DNA of 64,000 nucleotides from contig NC_091966.1 of NCBI RefSeq assembly GCF_036711975.1, forward strand, positions 12,469,501 through 12,533,500. Reading direction: 5' to 3'. The position numbers and the translations under genes were made by a program. Source of the stretch: Onthophagus taurus. Lineage: Eukaryota; Arthropoda; Insecta; Coleoptera; Scarabaeidae. Below, piece after piece: positions 11,901 to 22,389 of this stretch (the stretch's first letter is position 1; each line of letters starts with the position of its first letter). The notes under the pieces are model-generated. The model worked only from the letters and a program-made list of their open reading frames with translations, made no database searches and was not told where the DNA came from.

Positions 11901-14041
11901 CTGCCAAAATGTTATCCTTCGATAGATAATCGATAGGTCATGACGACTCTCAACAACTTGCCTATGTTCCTTTAAACGGACTCTCAAATACCGTAAGAAC
12001 CTCTCTTACAAAAAAATTTTTGCAATGCTGGTTTTTTTTGCACTCTATCTACTTCAAAACCCAAGGTGTTCTGCACAAATAGTCCATTAATTTTTTTTTG
12101 ATTTACTGCTCCCATGTCTTTGAAATTAAAATTGTAGAGGTTGTCTTTACATGTCATGCGTCATAGATAGAGATGGGAAAGGTAACTTCAACCCGAAGAA
12201 GGTAAAGCCTCTTTAGCATCTCTATCTATGGTTCATGAAATGTAAAGACGATAGTAGATACTGAATTTTCTTGGAATATAACTTAAATCCAGATCAAACT
12301 CAACAGTATAATATACTTTCGATAGACTGAAAGCAGCATTCTTGAAAACATTTTATTTCGGAAGATCAAAATGCACAACTCCTACTGGGTTTGAGTCTGG
12401 ATTTCAAAGACGTGGAAGTACTAGAATCCAAAAAAGTTCTAATAAACCTTGTTCGAACACTTTGTATAAAAGTTTCATTACAAATTTTGTATATTAATGT
12501 AATAGTTTATATTGAAATAGGTGATACTTGGAATGAACTAGATATTTTACAATTCGTTCAACAAAATGTGTCACTTGATATATTTTTCACCGTAAGTTGC
12601 AATCACTGCAAAGGTCCAATTACGGTTGGTATTAATATTACATGCATCAGCCCATGGTGCTTACAATTACCTACAGACCAACAACACCATACTATAGAAA
12701 AAAATTATGAATCAACATCAGTAAATGACGAAAAGGTTACTTTTAAAGTCATTGGTTTAACCAACTATAAGATTAAAATTGAAGCTAAAAGGTATAGGGC
12801 GAAAACTCATCATAAAGAATACACATTAACTACAAACGCAACAAGTTCTGGACCTATTTTGGATGCGAATATTTACGAAAAGACCAATAGTAGTTTAAGT
12901 ATACGATTTAAACCGCCTTATCCGAAAATGGGAGTTTTAGATTGGTATAAAATTTATATCAAACAACTTGACGAAAATGATCCTTTGGAATACAGAAAGT
13001 TTTCCCCCGCGCAATGTAAAATTTGGGTTGATTATCATTGTGTTCACTTAAACAAACTTAAGGAAAACATGAAGTATATTATGCATGTAATCCCTATTAA
13101 TAATCGACATCTTTTTGGAGCTTCAACAATAATAGAAGGATTTACCAAAGAAGACAGTAAAATCTAATAAAAAATAAGAAATTTAGTATTTGCTCATTAC
13201 TTTTTTTTAGAACCAGAACCACCTGAATATTTATTACTTACATGGCAAACAAATCATTTAAATGTTGAATTCCCACATCCAACAATAACAAATGGACCGT
13301 TAAAAAGTTTTACAATATTCATTGACAATGAGATGATGTTAAAATCAATTATTAATAACGTAGAAAAGTTCTATAAATTGCGGGTATGTAATTATTAGAT
13401 TAAATGTTAATGTTAGTAACAATTTTTTTGTATAGATACTAAAGTGGAAACCAGCAGCTAATATAACAATTGGGGTTAAAGTGGAAAATCAAGGAGGACA
13501 GTCCAACATTGTACAAAATTCAACATTTTCACCACCTTCAATTCCCCAAATAAATACAACAGCTATTGAGATCAAACCTAATACATCAAAAATCCAGCTT
13601 AATTTACCCGGAATCGAAGTGAATGAACATGTTGAATGGTTAATACTTCAATAATCAACTTATTAAAATACAAAGTAATTTTCCTTTTCTAGTTTTTTAG
13701 CTGTAATTGTTACAAAACGTTCTGAAGAATATCAATTTAATCCCAATCTATTTGTATTAGAAGATCAAAAGATTTTAGAAGAAGTTGAGGTACCTCAAAA
13801 TTATATGAGTTGGGTCGCTTGGAAAAGCAACATCACAAAAAATGAGCCAAAAGTTATATCTATAGGAGATGACATTGGTAACAATAGAGTACTTCTTGAG
13901 AAAACTAAATATAACATCACAGTTTACATCAAAAACACTTACAATAAAAAAACAAATGTTTTTATATGGCGGAAAGAAGTATTGACCTACTTTAATGATT
14001 ATTCTTGTGTCCCTTGTGAAGCATGTGTAAATGTTTTTTAA
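8997..14041 (+). CDS. Secreted Methyltransf_FA / Cys-rich / FN3 protein, downstream tandem copy (complete)
   Basis: Nine exons: 8997-9327, 9406-9686, 9806-10007, 10056-10583, 11050-11208, 12521-13156, 13211-13383, 13436-13638 and 13693-14041. They join in phase to 749 residues. The start was chosen because MFKKIVIIFWIQLIKSFLC is a good signal peptide. Residues about 111-204 resemble Methyltransf_FA (IFGGWWNNSVGFRRCG); exons 3-4 extend this ectodomain. Residues about 244-296 form a Cys-rich, EGF-like module (NCFSCDAFNNCKFCDMCC). Residues 297 to about 735 look like three or four FN3 domains, with LTNYKIKIEAKRY-type strands. There is no transmembrane segment or kinase/phosphatase domain, so it is likely secreted. 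Compared with the upstream copy, 3 of the last 78 and 12 of 132 exon-4-region residues differ, so the duplication is recent. Intron 5 has about 0.4 kb of extra DNA here. Family-level function is not known to me. Confidence 0.85.
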
Positions 14042-14240
14042 GTTTGTTGTAAGTTTTAGAAATCAGAACACGCAATAAAAGCTGTGTCATAAGAAGAATT
14101 GTGTATTTTGGCTCCTTAATGCCATTTATGTACTTTGAACTTATAAATACCCAAACAGTGGGTACTTACCAGGGCACGCGCGATGTTTATCACATTTCTT
14201 TCATTTATTATGTGGTGATATTATTACCCGTGCGACGATA
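14042..14240 (+). mobile_element. hAT remnant matching the one after the upstream copy
   Basis: From about 14060 to 14225 the sequence closely follows 4630-4790, including the hAT piece around GCGCGATGTTTA and the TTTATTATGTGGTGA stretch. Homology to the hAT then breaks off and resumes, as the dimerisation domain, only at about 16545. The element therefore seems to have been opened by later insertions. Confidence 0.65.
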
Positions 14241-14904
14241 GCAACAAACCTCCCAGCAACAAACTTTTACCCGTAATTTCCTATCTACTTTCTTAGCTGA
14301 TATCTTCGTTATTATTAGAGATAGTGAAAAACTAAACGCACCACATGAGAGCTTGAATCTTTCTCTATCTAAAACCGTGTTTTCTAAGTTGATATTAAGA
14401 TCAATAAAAAATGAAGAACACCGACCGCGCTGTACTTAAAATAGCTGAAAATTACCAAACTTCAAGGCCTTGTGCAATTGTTATGAAACCGAATTTTAAA
14501 AAACTGTTATCACAGTCAGAAAGGGCGCTCCTTTATATTATTGATAACTTTTTTATATGACCAGGACAAAACTCTAGAACCATATCTATCTTATTGAAAG
14601 TTTTCTGCTCTTTCTAATGGTGTTTTTTAACAACAATTATACACTTTAATTTAACAACAATTATTAATAATCGATAGCTTACAGAATCATTGAAAATTTT
14701 TTTTTAAAGTTATACCGGCTGGTCAGAAATATGCGTCAAATTTCCGTATATCGAAAAGTTTATTTTTTTAAATGGCAACTGCACTTTTTTCCCTCACCAC
14801 CGTATTATATGCTGAAAAATCAGGAGACTTTGTGATTACATCCCATACTAGTAGAGTTGCTAGTAAACATAGTAGTAGACTTTAAATTTTGTCCGCTATT
14901 TTTA
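14241..14904. other. Gene-free repetitive spacer
   Basis: No coding potential recognised. AT-rich, with homopolymer runs and phrases common to insect dispersed repeats. Confidence 0.4.
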
Positions 14905-15430
14905 AACGAGTTATGACGTCATTCATATTTTTTTCAAATGGCAATCCCATTTTTATTACGGAATATGAAAGAAGATTTTTTTTTGAATCTAGTACAGTAG
15001 TAGTTTAATAATTCAGAAGGGTATGTTGAAAGTACAAAAACATGCCCTATTATAAGTTAAACATATTCCCCAAATTTCATTTTCATAGCGTCTATGGTTT
15101 TTGAGAAAAAAAATTAAACTAAACTTTTCCGCCATTTTTGGAGGGGTGTAGCTCCTTAGGGGAGCCGAACTCGCCCATGGTTCATACATCAAAGTGCCCT
15201 TAAAATTCACTAAAGAATCACTCCTTGAAGTTTGTTGCAGTCATTCAGATACACCCTGTATAAATTTGAAGTAATTAAACTTTAAAGTAATTTTTCTCGA
15301 AAATTTTCTTATGTAACCAACATTAATATTGAATGTACTAGATTCAGAAAAAAGTCTTCTCTTTCGTGTTCCGTAATAAAGATGGGGGATTGCCATTTGA
15401 AAAAAACATCGATTGCGTCATAACTCGTTA
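14905..15430. repeat. Imperfect fold-back repeat, arms about 95 bp
   Basis: The left arm, about 14905-14998, starts AACGAGTTATGACG and contains CAAATGGCAATCCC and TTTATTACGGAA. The right arm, about 15335-15430, is its imperfect reverse complement, ending CGTCATAACTCGTT. The roughly 335-bp centre includes the phrase ACACCCTGTATA, common in insect dispersed repeats. No transposase is seen; probably a fold-back or MITE-like element. Confidence 0.65.
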
Positions 15431-16254
15431 AACCGTTTAACGGGTAAATTATTTTTTCGTTTTTAGAAACGATTTAGTTATGGTAATGCAACTATTTGAC
15501 CTTATTGACAAGTGGTCTCTATAAAAGCCACTAACCGTTAAAGAGTTAAAAATGGGGGAACAAATTTGAAATATACACCAAAAAATTGCACAAAAGTTAA
15601 ATCTTTAGTCCCATTTCAGCGATTTTTCCATAAACCTTTTATAATTATTTTGACTCAGGTCGTCGTGACAGACTCTGTCACAAATGGGAGTTAACTAGAA
15701 ACAGAAAAATCCACAATGTTTGATAAGAAAAGCCACATAGTGGCTCCAAAAACCTTTGTAAATCTAGGGACTTTAGTTCCGACTGGTTAGGATTCCCTCA
15801 GATGCAATTACGTATGGCAATTACACCTGTCAAATAATGCCGCACATTTGAATATCACTGCATCATATTACATGTGAGATTGCCTCTGACGAGCTTCCAA
15901 CCAGTTGTAACGTTAGCTGAAACAAAGCTATAATGTCAATTATAATCTAATTATTTAATCATACCATTATTACTTTATTATACTCTTACCGAAAAATCTC
16001 TTTAAAATGACGTTTTCATCTGTCATTCTGAACAAGCTTCAACTTATAAATTTTTAAAAGTTGAAGTTAGCGGCAAATTTAATAATACAACGAATTGGAA
16101 TTTATACTTTTTAAATTAAAAGAATGATACTGGTAATAATTGTTATTGCTGTCTCTCATCATTCCCACTATTAATAATAAAATTGTTAGTTTAATTAAAT
16201 TATTTCAGTATAGACATTAACGCCATCTTACGGTGGGATTTCGACATACAATCA
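15431..16254. other. Gene-free spacer
   Basis: No open frame with recognisable similarity, and no tRNA-like fold noticed. Confidence 0.4.
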
Positions 16255-16265
16255 GTCCCAAGTTC

Positions 16266-16514
16266 AAGGTTTATATATAAGAGGTTGTCTAGGTTCGTAC
16301 GCAATCATACTGCGCATTACGTCACATGTGGAAAATAATACCGCCAAGCAATTCAAATTAAACAAAGGCACGGAGCACCACATGGCCATAAGGTTGCGTG
16401 CGCAATCCGTGATCGCTTACGTCACGAAACACTCCTGCTCTTGCCCCTCGCCCACAAACTAAAATCAAAGTACTGCAGAATAGGAACTTAGACAACCTCT
16501 TATATATAAACCTT
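16266..16514. mobile_element. 249-bp MITE with long TIRs and 11-bp target duplication
   Basis: The left end AAGGTTTATATATAAGAGG continues as TTGTCTAGGTTC, and the right end is its reverse complement with one mismatch over about 30 bp. Identical 11-bp sequences, GTCCCAAGTTC, flank it at 16255-16265 and 16515-16525. Target duplications of 9-11 bp are typical of Mutator-like elements, so a MULE-derived MITE is the best guess. No coding capacity. Confidence 0.8.
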
Positions 16515-16539
16515 GTCCCAAGTTCTCCTATCAAAAAAC

Positions 16540-16805
16540 ATGCAAATATCCTGTTTAGTTGGCTGCACTGTAAAAAGAGAAATCGGTTGACTACAACAAA
16601 TGCCGCTAAATTAACGTACTTAAGTTATAATTATAACTTATAATTTATAAGTTATTAAATATATATAAAAGTGACACAAACCCAATTAGTTAGATTCTAC
16701 TGTCCTTGACACAAACCAAAATATGGCAGATTCCGAAAAAAAGCCGAGCAATTGTCAACGATGGAAGACGTATTATCAGACGAATCTGTCTTAATTTAGA
16801 TCATA
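16540..16805 (+). mobile_element. hAT dimerisation-domain remnant
   Basis: Near-copy of 5440-5600, starting at TTTAGTTGGCTGCACTG and encoding LHCKKRNRLTTTNAAKLTY before stops. It has an expanded AT palindrome near 16619-16638 and an inserted repeat of the GACACAAACC phrase. Likely the 3' half of the hAT whose front lies at about 14170-14235. Confidence 0.7.
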
Positions 16806-17456
16806 TCAATTTATTATGATCAAAAATTAATGTTATTTAGCATTTCTTGTTTTATTTTTATGAGTTTTTGTGTAAATAATTAAATTAAAGAACTTTTATT
16901 TTTGAATTAAACTTGTTTACTTTTTTAGTGACCTTTGTATTGTTTTTAAATTTTATTCCCAACCCATGGAATTTTCCCTTGAAAATAAATACCCTTGTGT
17001 ATTTAACAACACTGCTTAAAATACTGCTTTTCTTATATGGTTAGTTCAGTTCTTAATAACCTCCTATTTGTTGTACTGATTGCAGCTTTATTAGCATTAT
17101 TATAGCTGCCGGACTGAGAGGAGCAGCCCCTCTCATCACCGCGACCTATAAGATCTATTGTAACATAAGCCTTCCAAAAGTTTAGGGCAAATGTACATTC
17201 TTTATAAACCTTAGTATTGCTCTAAGGTCTTGTTCCTTTATGTCGGTAGGTGTCAGGCGAACTTCGCCGAAAATTTTGTGTCTTAGGCGGCTTCTGATTG
17301 CAGCTAACAAACATTAAAAAGAAATATAAGAAGTATCTTGCATCGGAGAGTGTAATAAGAGTGAAGTGATAGCACTAATGTAAACAATTAGAAAATATAT
17401 TTTTATTCTTCTCTTTCTTTTCATATTTTCCTTTTATGCAGTTTTTATCTATAGCA
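16806..17456. other. Gene-free spacer
   Basis: AT-rich sequence with no recognised gene, RNA or element. Confidence 0.4.
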
Positions 17457-18110
17457 TGTACAGGTGTCCAAATTTCGATGGATTTGCAGGGTATCTCAGT
17501 TATTATGAAAGATAGAAAGTTGCGGCTTTCGCGAACCTGAGCTACTTTTTTGTGAAACTTACAATGGCACAAACCAAATTTTCAGAACTCTCTTCGTTTT
17601 TGATATACAGGGAGTGTTTAAAATTTACGATTTTCAGATACCTCCTGTATCTCGGCTATCCGGAAACTTAGTAAGAAAGTAAAAACGGGTTCTAATAGAT
17701 TTTTTCACGTGGAATCCAATGGTGCACGTAGAATTTTTCTAATCATCACGGTTTTTGAGTTATAAACACAACTCAAATACTGAATACTCAATTTCTAAAA
17801 TACTCAGCTCTTTATAACTCAAAAACCGTGATGACTAGAAAAATTCTACGTGCACCATTGGATTCTACGTGAAAAAATCTATTAGAACCCGTTTTTACGT
17901 TTACTGATAGCCGAGATACAGGAGGTGTCTGAAAATCATAAATTTTGAAACACTCCCTGTATATCAAAAACGAAGAGGGCTACGAAAATTTGGTTTGCGC
18001 CATTGTAAGTTTCACAAAAAAGTAGCTCAGGTTCGCGAAAGCCGCAACTTTCTATCTTTCATAATAACTGAGATACCCTGCAAACCCATCGAAATTTGGA
18101 CACCTGTACA
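17457..18110. repeat. 654-bp fold-back element with arms of about 300 bp
   Basis: Begins TGTACAGGTGTCCAAATTTCG and ends with its reverse complement (GGACACCTGTACA). The arms pair nearly all the way to a centre near 17770-17810, through ACTCCCTGTATATC-like and AAAAACCGTGATGA blocks. No ORF similarity. This is a nearly complete inverted repeat, either a fold-back transposon or an inverted duplication of one repeat. Confidence 0.85.
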
Positions 18111-18513
18111 GTGTGTTAATTATTTTAATTAATTCGACGTCATTTAACGTTTTAATTAATTCATTGCAAGTATGCAACCAATATCACAGTATTGGTATAC
18201 GCAATTTGTATAACACACTGTTATTAGTTATACATTTTGAATGTATTTTTATTTCATTAATTCAATACTTAAAACAGTTATTCAACAAAAGATGATTCTG
18301 ATCTGAAATTAAAATTAATCCATAGGATGTACTGAAGGATTTAACCTCAATATTTTTCATTTATCCTTTTTTTTTCATGTTCATTTTGTCATTTACAATA
18401 AAACAACTTTATTATGAAAAATCCTTTTATATTTCTCTTACATTACAAATTGCAATCGAAATGAAACCATTATATTTATGAACTTAAAACATACATTAAT
18501 CACTAAAGTCAAC
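18111..18513. other. 3' flank of fibrillarin
   Basis: Contains AATAAA on the minus strand (TTTATT at 18408-18413), about 100 bp beyond the fibrillarin stop codon and suitable as its polyadenylation signal. Otherwise nothing recognised. Confidence 0.5.
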
Positions 18514-19627
18514 TTATTCCCCTTTTTTTGCGGGTGGTTTATAAACCCCAACAACAACTGCATGATCCCTTTCATATGGTTCCAATGTGATTTGCTCTTG
18601 AGGTTTCATTTTTTCCGCTTTTAATTTTCCAACTTCAGATGCAAACACAGCCTCAGGTTGCGCTGTAGAATCTATACAAGATGCTTTAATGGATATAACG
18701 AAATGTCCTCCATTCTTCAAAAAATGATGTGAATTTAATGCCACTATCCTAGCTTGATCTGGCTGGGCGACGTCAGCAAATACTGTATCCACCATTCCAA
18801 CCAACATCCGGTATTTATGTGGATGTCTGGCATCTTCAATGATGGGAATGATGTTGGTGCGTTTTTTAGCTACATTTAATAAATCTCGTCCGGATCTATG
18901 AGAGAATTCGACTGCGAACACCAACCCTTCAGGCCCAACTATATCAGAAACGTGAGAAACTGTCGTTCCTGAAGCAGCCCCTAAATATAAAACTCTAGTT
19001 CCTGGGCTCATATGAATTTTATCAACACCACCTAATATTGCAGCAGCTAATTTACTTCTAAATGGATTCCACACTCTGTATTCAACTTTATCACCTTCAT
19101 TTTCAACAGAAATCCTTTTTTCACCATAAACATCAGAACCAGGAACAAGATTTAAAGTAACTAATGCATCTTCTTTCCCTCTAGCAATGAAAACTCCTTC
19201 ATGCCTATGGGGTTCGATAACGACCGTTTTACCTCCTTTGAAGCCTCCTCTACCACCCCCGCGTCCACCTCCTCTACCACCACCTCGTCCACCGCCACCA
19301 CCCCTTCCAAAACTGGGACGACCACCTCCTCGTCCTCCGCGGTCACCAAAGCCACCACGACCAAAACTTGATCTGCCGCCACCACCGCCGCGACCCCCGC
19401 CTCCACGACCTCCGCGGTCACCAAAACCACCACGACCACCGCGGTCACCAAAACCACCGCGACCACCAAATCCTAAAAAAAAATTAAATATAAGACAACC
19501 ACGCTAACATTTAAGGTTATGTATTCATAACCACAAAAACATGTTTATTTATATCAATGTTTTTATTCAACAAAAAATTTAGACGTATTAGATATGTTAA
19601 AGAATGATACTTACCAGGTCTTCCCAT
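18514..19627 (-). CDS. Fib: Fibrillarin, box C/D snoRNP 2'-O-methyltransferase
   Basis: Two exons, 19615-19627 and 18514-19472, give 323 residues, the usual family length. The first exon encodes only MGRP plus one base. Residues about 5-84 are a GAR domain of RGG/GGF repeats (GFGDRGG units). The methyltransferase domain starts at about residue 86 with [19 protein letters not shown]. It has [16 protein letters not shown], the SAM-binding [15 protein letters not shown] near residue 167, [10 protein letters not shown], and [10 protein letters not shown]. In the family this enzyme methylates rRNA and U3-guided targets in the nucleolus together with Nop56, Nop58 and 15.5K. The 142-bp intron (19473-19614) has GTAAGT and TTTAG borders. 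It faces WDR43, another nucleolar factor, across 414 bp. Confidence 0.97.
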
Positions 19628-20041
19628 GGTAAATTAACTAAAAAAGGGGCGCAATTTCACTTAATAAGATAAAAATCACGGCGTACTCTTTCAAACCACG
19701 TGTAGAGGTTAGCGATAGTTTACGATGTGAAGTTAGGTACGTTGTATAATATACGTCACAAAAATATGGAGTGGGTCAAAAAGAATACGAAAATAAATTG
19801 ATTAATAATAAGATACAATTAATTTTAACAATTAAATGAAAATAAAAAGAGAGTATGTTTGATAATTTAAAAATCTGTAAAAAAACATTAACATCAAAAA
19901 TAAATTTAGTGTTTTTCATGAACGTTAATACATGATACAACTCCATCTTTTATACGATGTAGTTGAATATTGGACAGAGTGGGAATTTGACATAACCTCA
20001 AAAGTGCGAAAACGTGTAGTTTATTGTGAAAATTTAAAATT
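19628..20041. promoter_or_regulatory. Shared upstream region of fibrillarin and WDR43
   Basis: The 414 bp between two divergent start codons must hold both promoters and 5' UTRs, so a bidirectional promoter is likely. I see no convincing TATA box; the region is AT-rich. Coordinated expression of two nucleolar genes is inference from layout only. Confidence 0.5.
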
Positions 20042-22063
20042 ATGGCATCTCAATTTTCGAAAGATGGGAAATATTTCGCCACTCTCTCAGTGGACGGCAA
20101 GTTAAAAATATGGAATACGTTATCCAATAAATTAGAGCAAGAATACATACCAAATTGTCATTTATCTTGTCCCTGTACCTGTTTGCAATTTGTTGAAACT
20201 CAAACAACACATAAAAAGGTATATATAATTTAAAAATATAAAATAATAACGTAAATATGAATTCTTATATCTTTTATAGGATGTATCTCCTTCAAAAAAG
20301 AAAAGAAGAAGCTCTTTGGCATCATGTTCCCAATATGTTATTTTGGGTACTAATACCGGATTACTTTTGGGATACTCACTTTCAACATCTAGCATTGCTT
20401 TTACCATAAATAGTAAAACTAATAAAGTAATTAGTTGTTTGTCATGGGATTTAGACACAAAGATCTATGCAGGAATAGAACAAAGTGTTTATGTTTTTAA
20501 TATACAAGATTTAAGTGTTATTGAGTAAGGAGGAACTTATTTATATAAAGAAAAAAGTTTTAAAACATATTTTTTAGCAAATGGAAATGTGAAACCAATA
20601 ATATATCTGCAATTAAATTAATACCAGGTGGAAAATTATTAACTGCCTTTAAACGTATAAAATTATGGGATATCAAAAGTAAAGAGATTTTAAAAACATA
20701 CACAGGACATAGCAGTGATGTGTTTGTTATGGAATATATCAAACCAAAACAGAATTCTGAGGATTATTTTATAACAGGATCAAAAGGTGATCGATTATTG
20801 AGCTGTTGGTCTTTGAATCAACAAAATTCTGATCAAAACGCTATTTCTACATTTCTTATGGATGATGTTGTTGATAATGTTGCTGTTTTTCAAAGTGGAA
20901 ATGGAACTACTTATTTTGCTGCACTCACAAGAGGAGGTTCAATTTATTTTTATCAACACATTTTAAATGGGTAAAGTTTTCTTGATTAAAATTTATTATT
21001 AATCCAATTTTATTTTATTTATCTTTTCAGAAGATGCAAAGCACCATTAAAACCTCAAACGGTCATTCAAATAGCATCAAATTCTAATGTTCAAAAAGAA
21101 CAAAAAGCTCAAGTAATCCCAGTTCCAATATTAGGTGTAAAATTTCAAGAAGATTTCGTTATAACCATCTGTTATGGTTCTCATACTCATCTCACATTTG
21201 AAACAGTAACAATAACTCATAATGAAAAAATACAATGTCTCGTCCGAAATGAAAACACCATTTCAAAAATCAGTAAAAGCGATCAAAATAACACAAACGT
21301 TCAGCGTCCAATAGTAGGAAATGATGTTCATTATATCACACCACATGCGACCCCATCAAGTATAGCATTAAAAAGAAAATCGGGTGGATCTGGTACGAGC
21401 GAAGTTCCAATGGAAAAACGATTAGAAAATTTAATGTTAACAAAGTCAGATGAGAAAGTACCAAAAGTAACAAATTTATCGCAGTTATTAATTCAAGGAA
21501 TTCATAGTCGGGATAAAAGTATTTTACAAACAGTTTTAAATAAAAAAGATGAAAAAACTATTAGAAATACGGTTCAAAGATTGCCAATAAGCGCTGTTAT
21601 TTCTTTGCTACACGAATTAAACGAATTTGTTAATGGAAAAACATTTTCTTGCTCGATAGCGTCAATTTGGATTAAACACATATTAGAAATCCATTCGGGC
21701 GTGTTACTTTCAAATCCAAAATTATCAGAACTTTTAGAACCAATGTCAAAATGTATAGAGAAGCGATTAATACTGCAAATGCCATTAAATAAATTACAAG
21801 GAAGGTTGGGCTTATTAATGTCCCAAGTGAATAAAGATGACTTAAATGATGAAAGCGATGACGTGGATGGTGTTGGAACTGAAATTTTAAATTATATTGA
21901 TAAAAGTTCCGATAGCGATTCGGATATTGAAAATATGGATACATCATTGCAACAGTCTGAAAACGAATGGTCGGAGGAGGATGAAAATGTTGAGGAAAAT
22001 GGAAATAGTTTATCGGATGATGATGAAGTTGTTATGTTATCTGATGATGATGATTCGACGTAG
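20042..22063 (+). CDS. WDR43: WDR43 / UTP5 homologue, small-subunit processome protein
   Basis: Four exons, 20042-20218, 20280-20524, 20578-20970 and 21031-22063, join in phase to 615 residues (human about 677). The N-terminus FSKDGKYFATLSVDGKLKIW is a WD40 blade, and further blades follow to about residue 300, for example RIKLWDIKSKEILKTYTGHS. The Utp12-like C-terminal domain lies at about 420-530, with the phrases VTNLSQLLIQGIHSRD and IWIKHILEIHSGVLLSNP. The tail is strongly acidic (SDDDEVVMLSDDDDS). In the family UTP5 belongs to the t-UTP/UTP-A complex that links Pol I transcription to pre-18S processing in the nucleolus. AATAAA at 22119-22124 lies about 55 bp after the stop. Introns are 53-61 bp. 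Confidence 0.93.
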
Positions 22064-22389
22064 TTGTTTCTTTCCATTTATTATTTTGATTTCAATTATT
22101 TTTAATTTTAAAATAAGTAAATAAAGTTATTTTATAAAGATTTTTTTTTAATGTGTTGGACAAATCTGAAGTTTTTTAACCCCTTTAAAAAAATTAAGTG
22201 GAAAGAGTAAAATTTAATAAAAGTTCTTGATTTAAGAAATTCATTGAGGTTAAGATTAGAATTTATATGGAATATTTGGCAAATTTTAATTAAAATTCGA
22301 TGCCTAACTCAATTCTAAAATGCTTTTTCATTTTCATGGAGTTTAAATGAGATTCAATAACAGTTCTAACTTCTGTTATGAACCATGTA
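22064..22389. other. WDR43 3' UTR and spacer
   Basis: Polyadenylation signal at 22119-22124; the rest shows no recognised feature. Confidence 0.5.

Noticed and set aside
1-14041. Cytokine-receptor (domeless) or receptor tyrosine phosphatase gene
   Set aside because: FN3-like domains are present, but there is no transmembrane segment, no intracellular domain, and the N-terminal part fits Methyltransf_FA better.
18514-19074. Fibrillarin starting at an internal GTG (186 residues)
   Set aside because: The same frame is open upstream to the splice acceptor at 19472 and includes the conserved KTVVIEPH segment and GAR domain.
19161-19507. Long open frames on both strands rich in Pro/Arg or Val/Glu
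   Set aside because: They are shadow frames of the fibrillarin GAR repeats; the true minus-strand frame is in phase with the methyltransferase domain.
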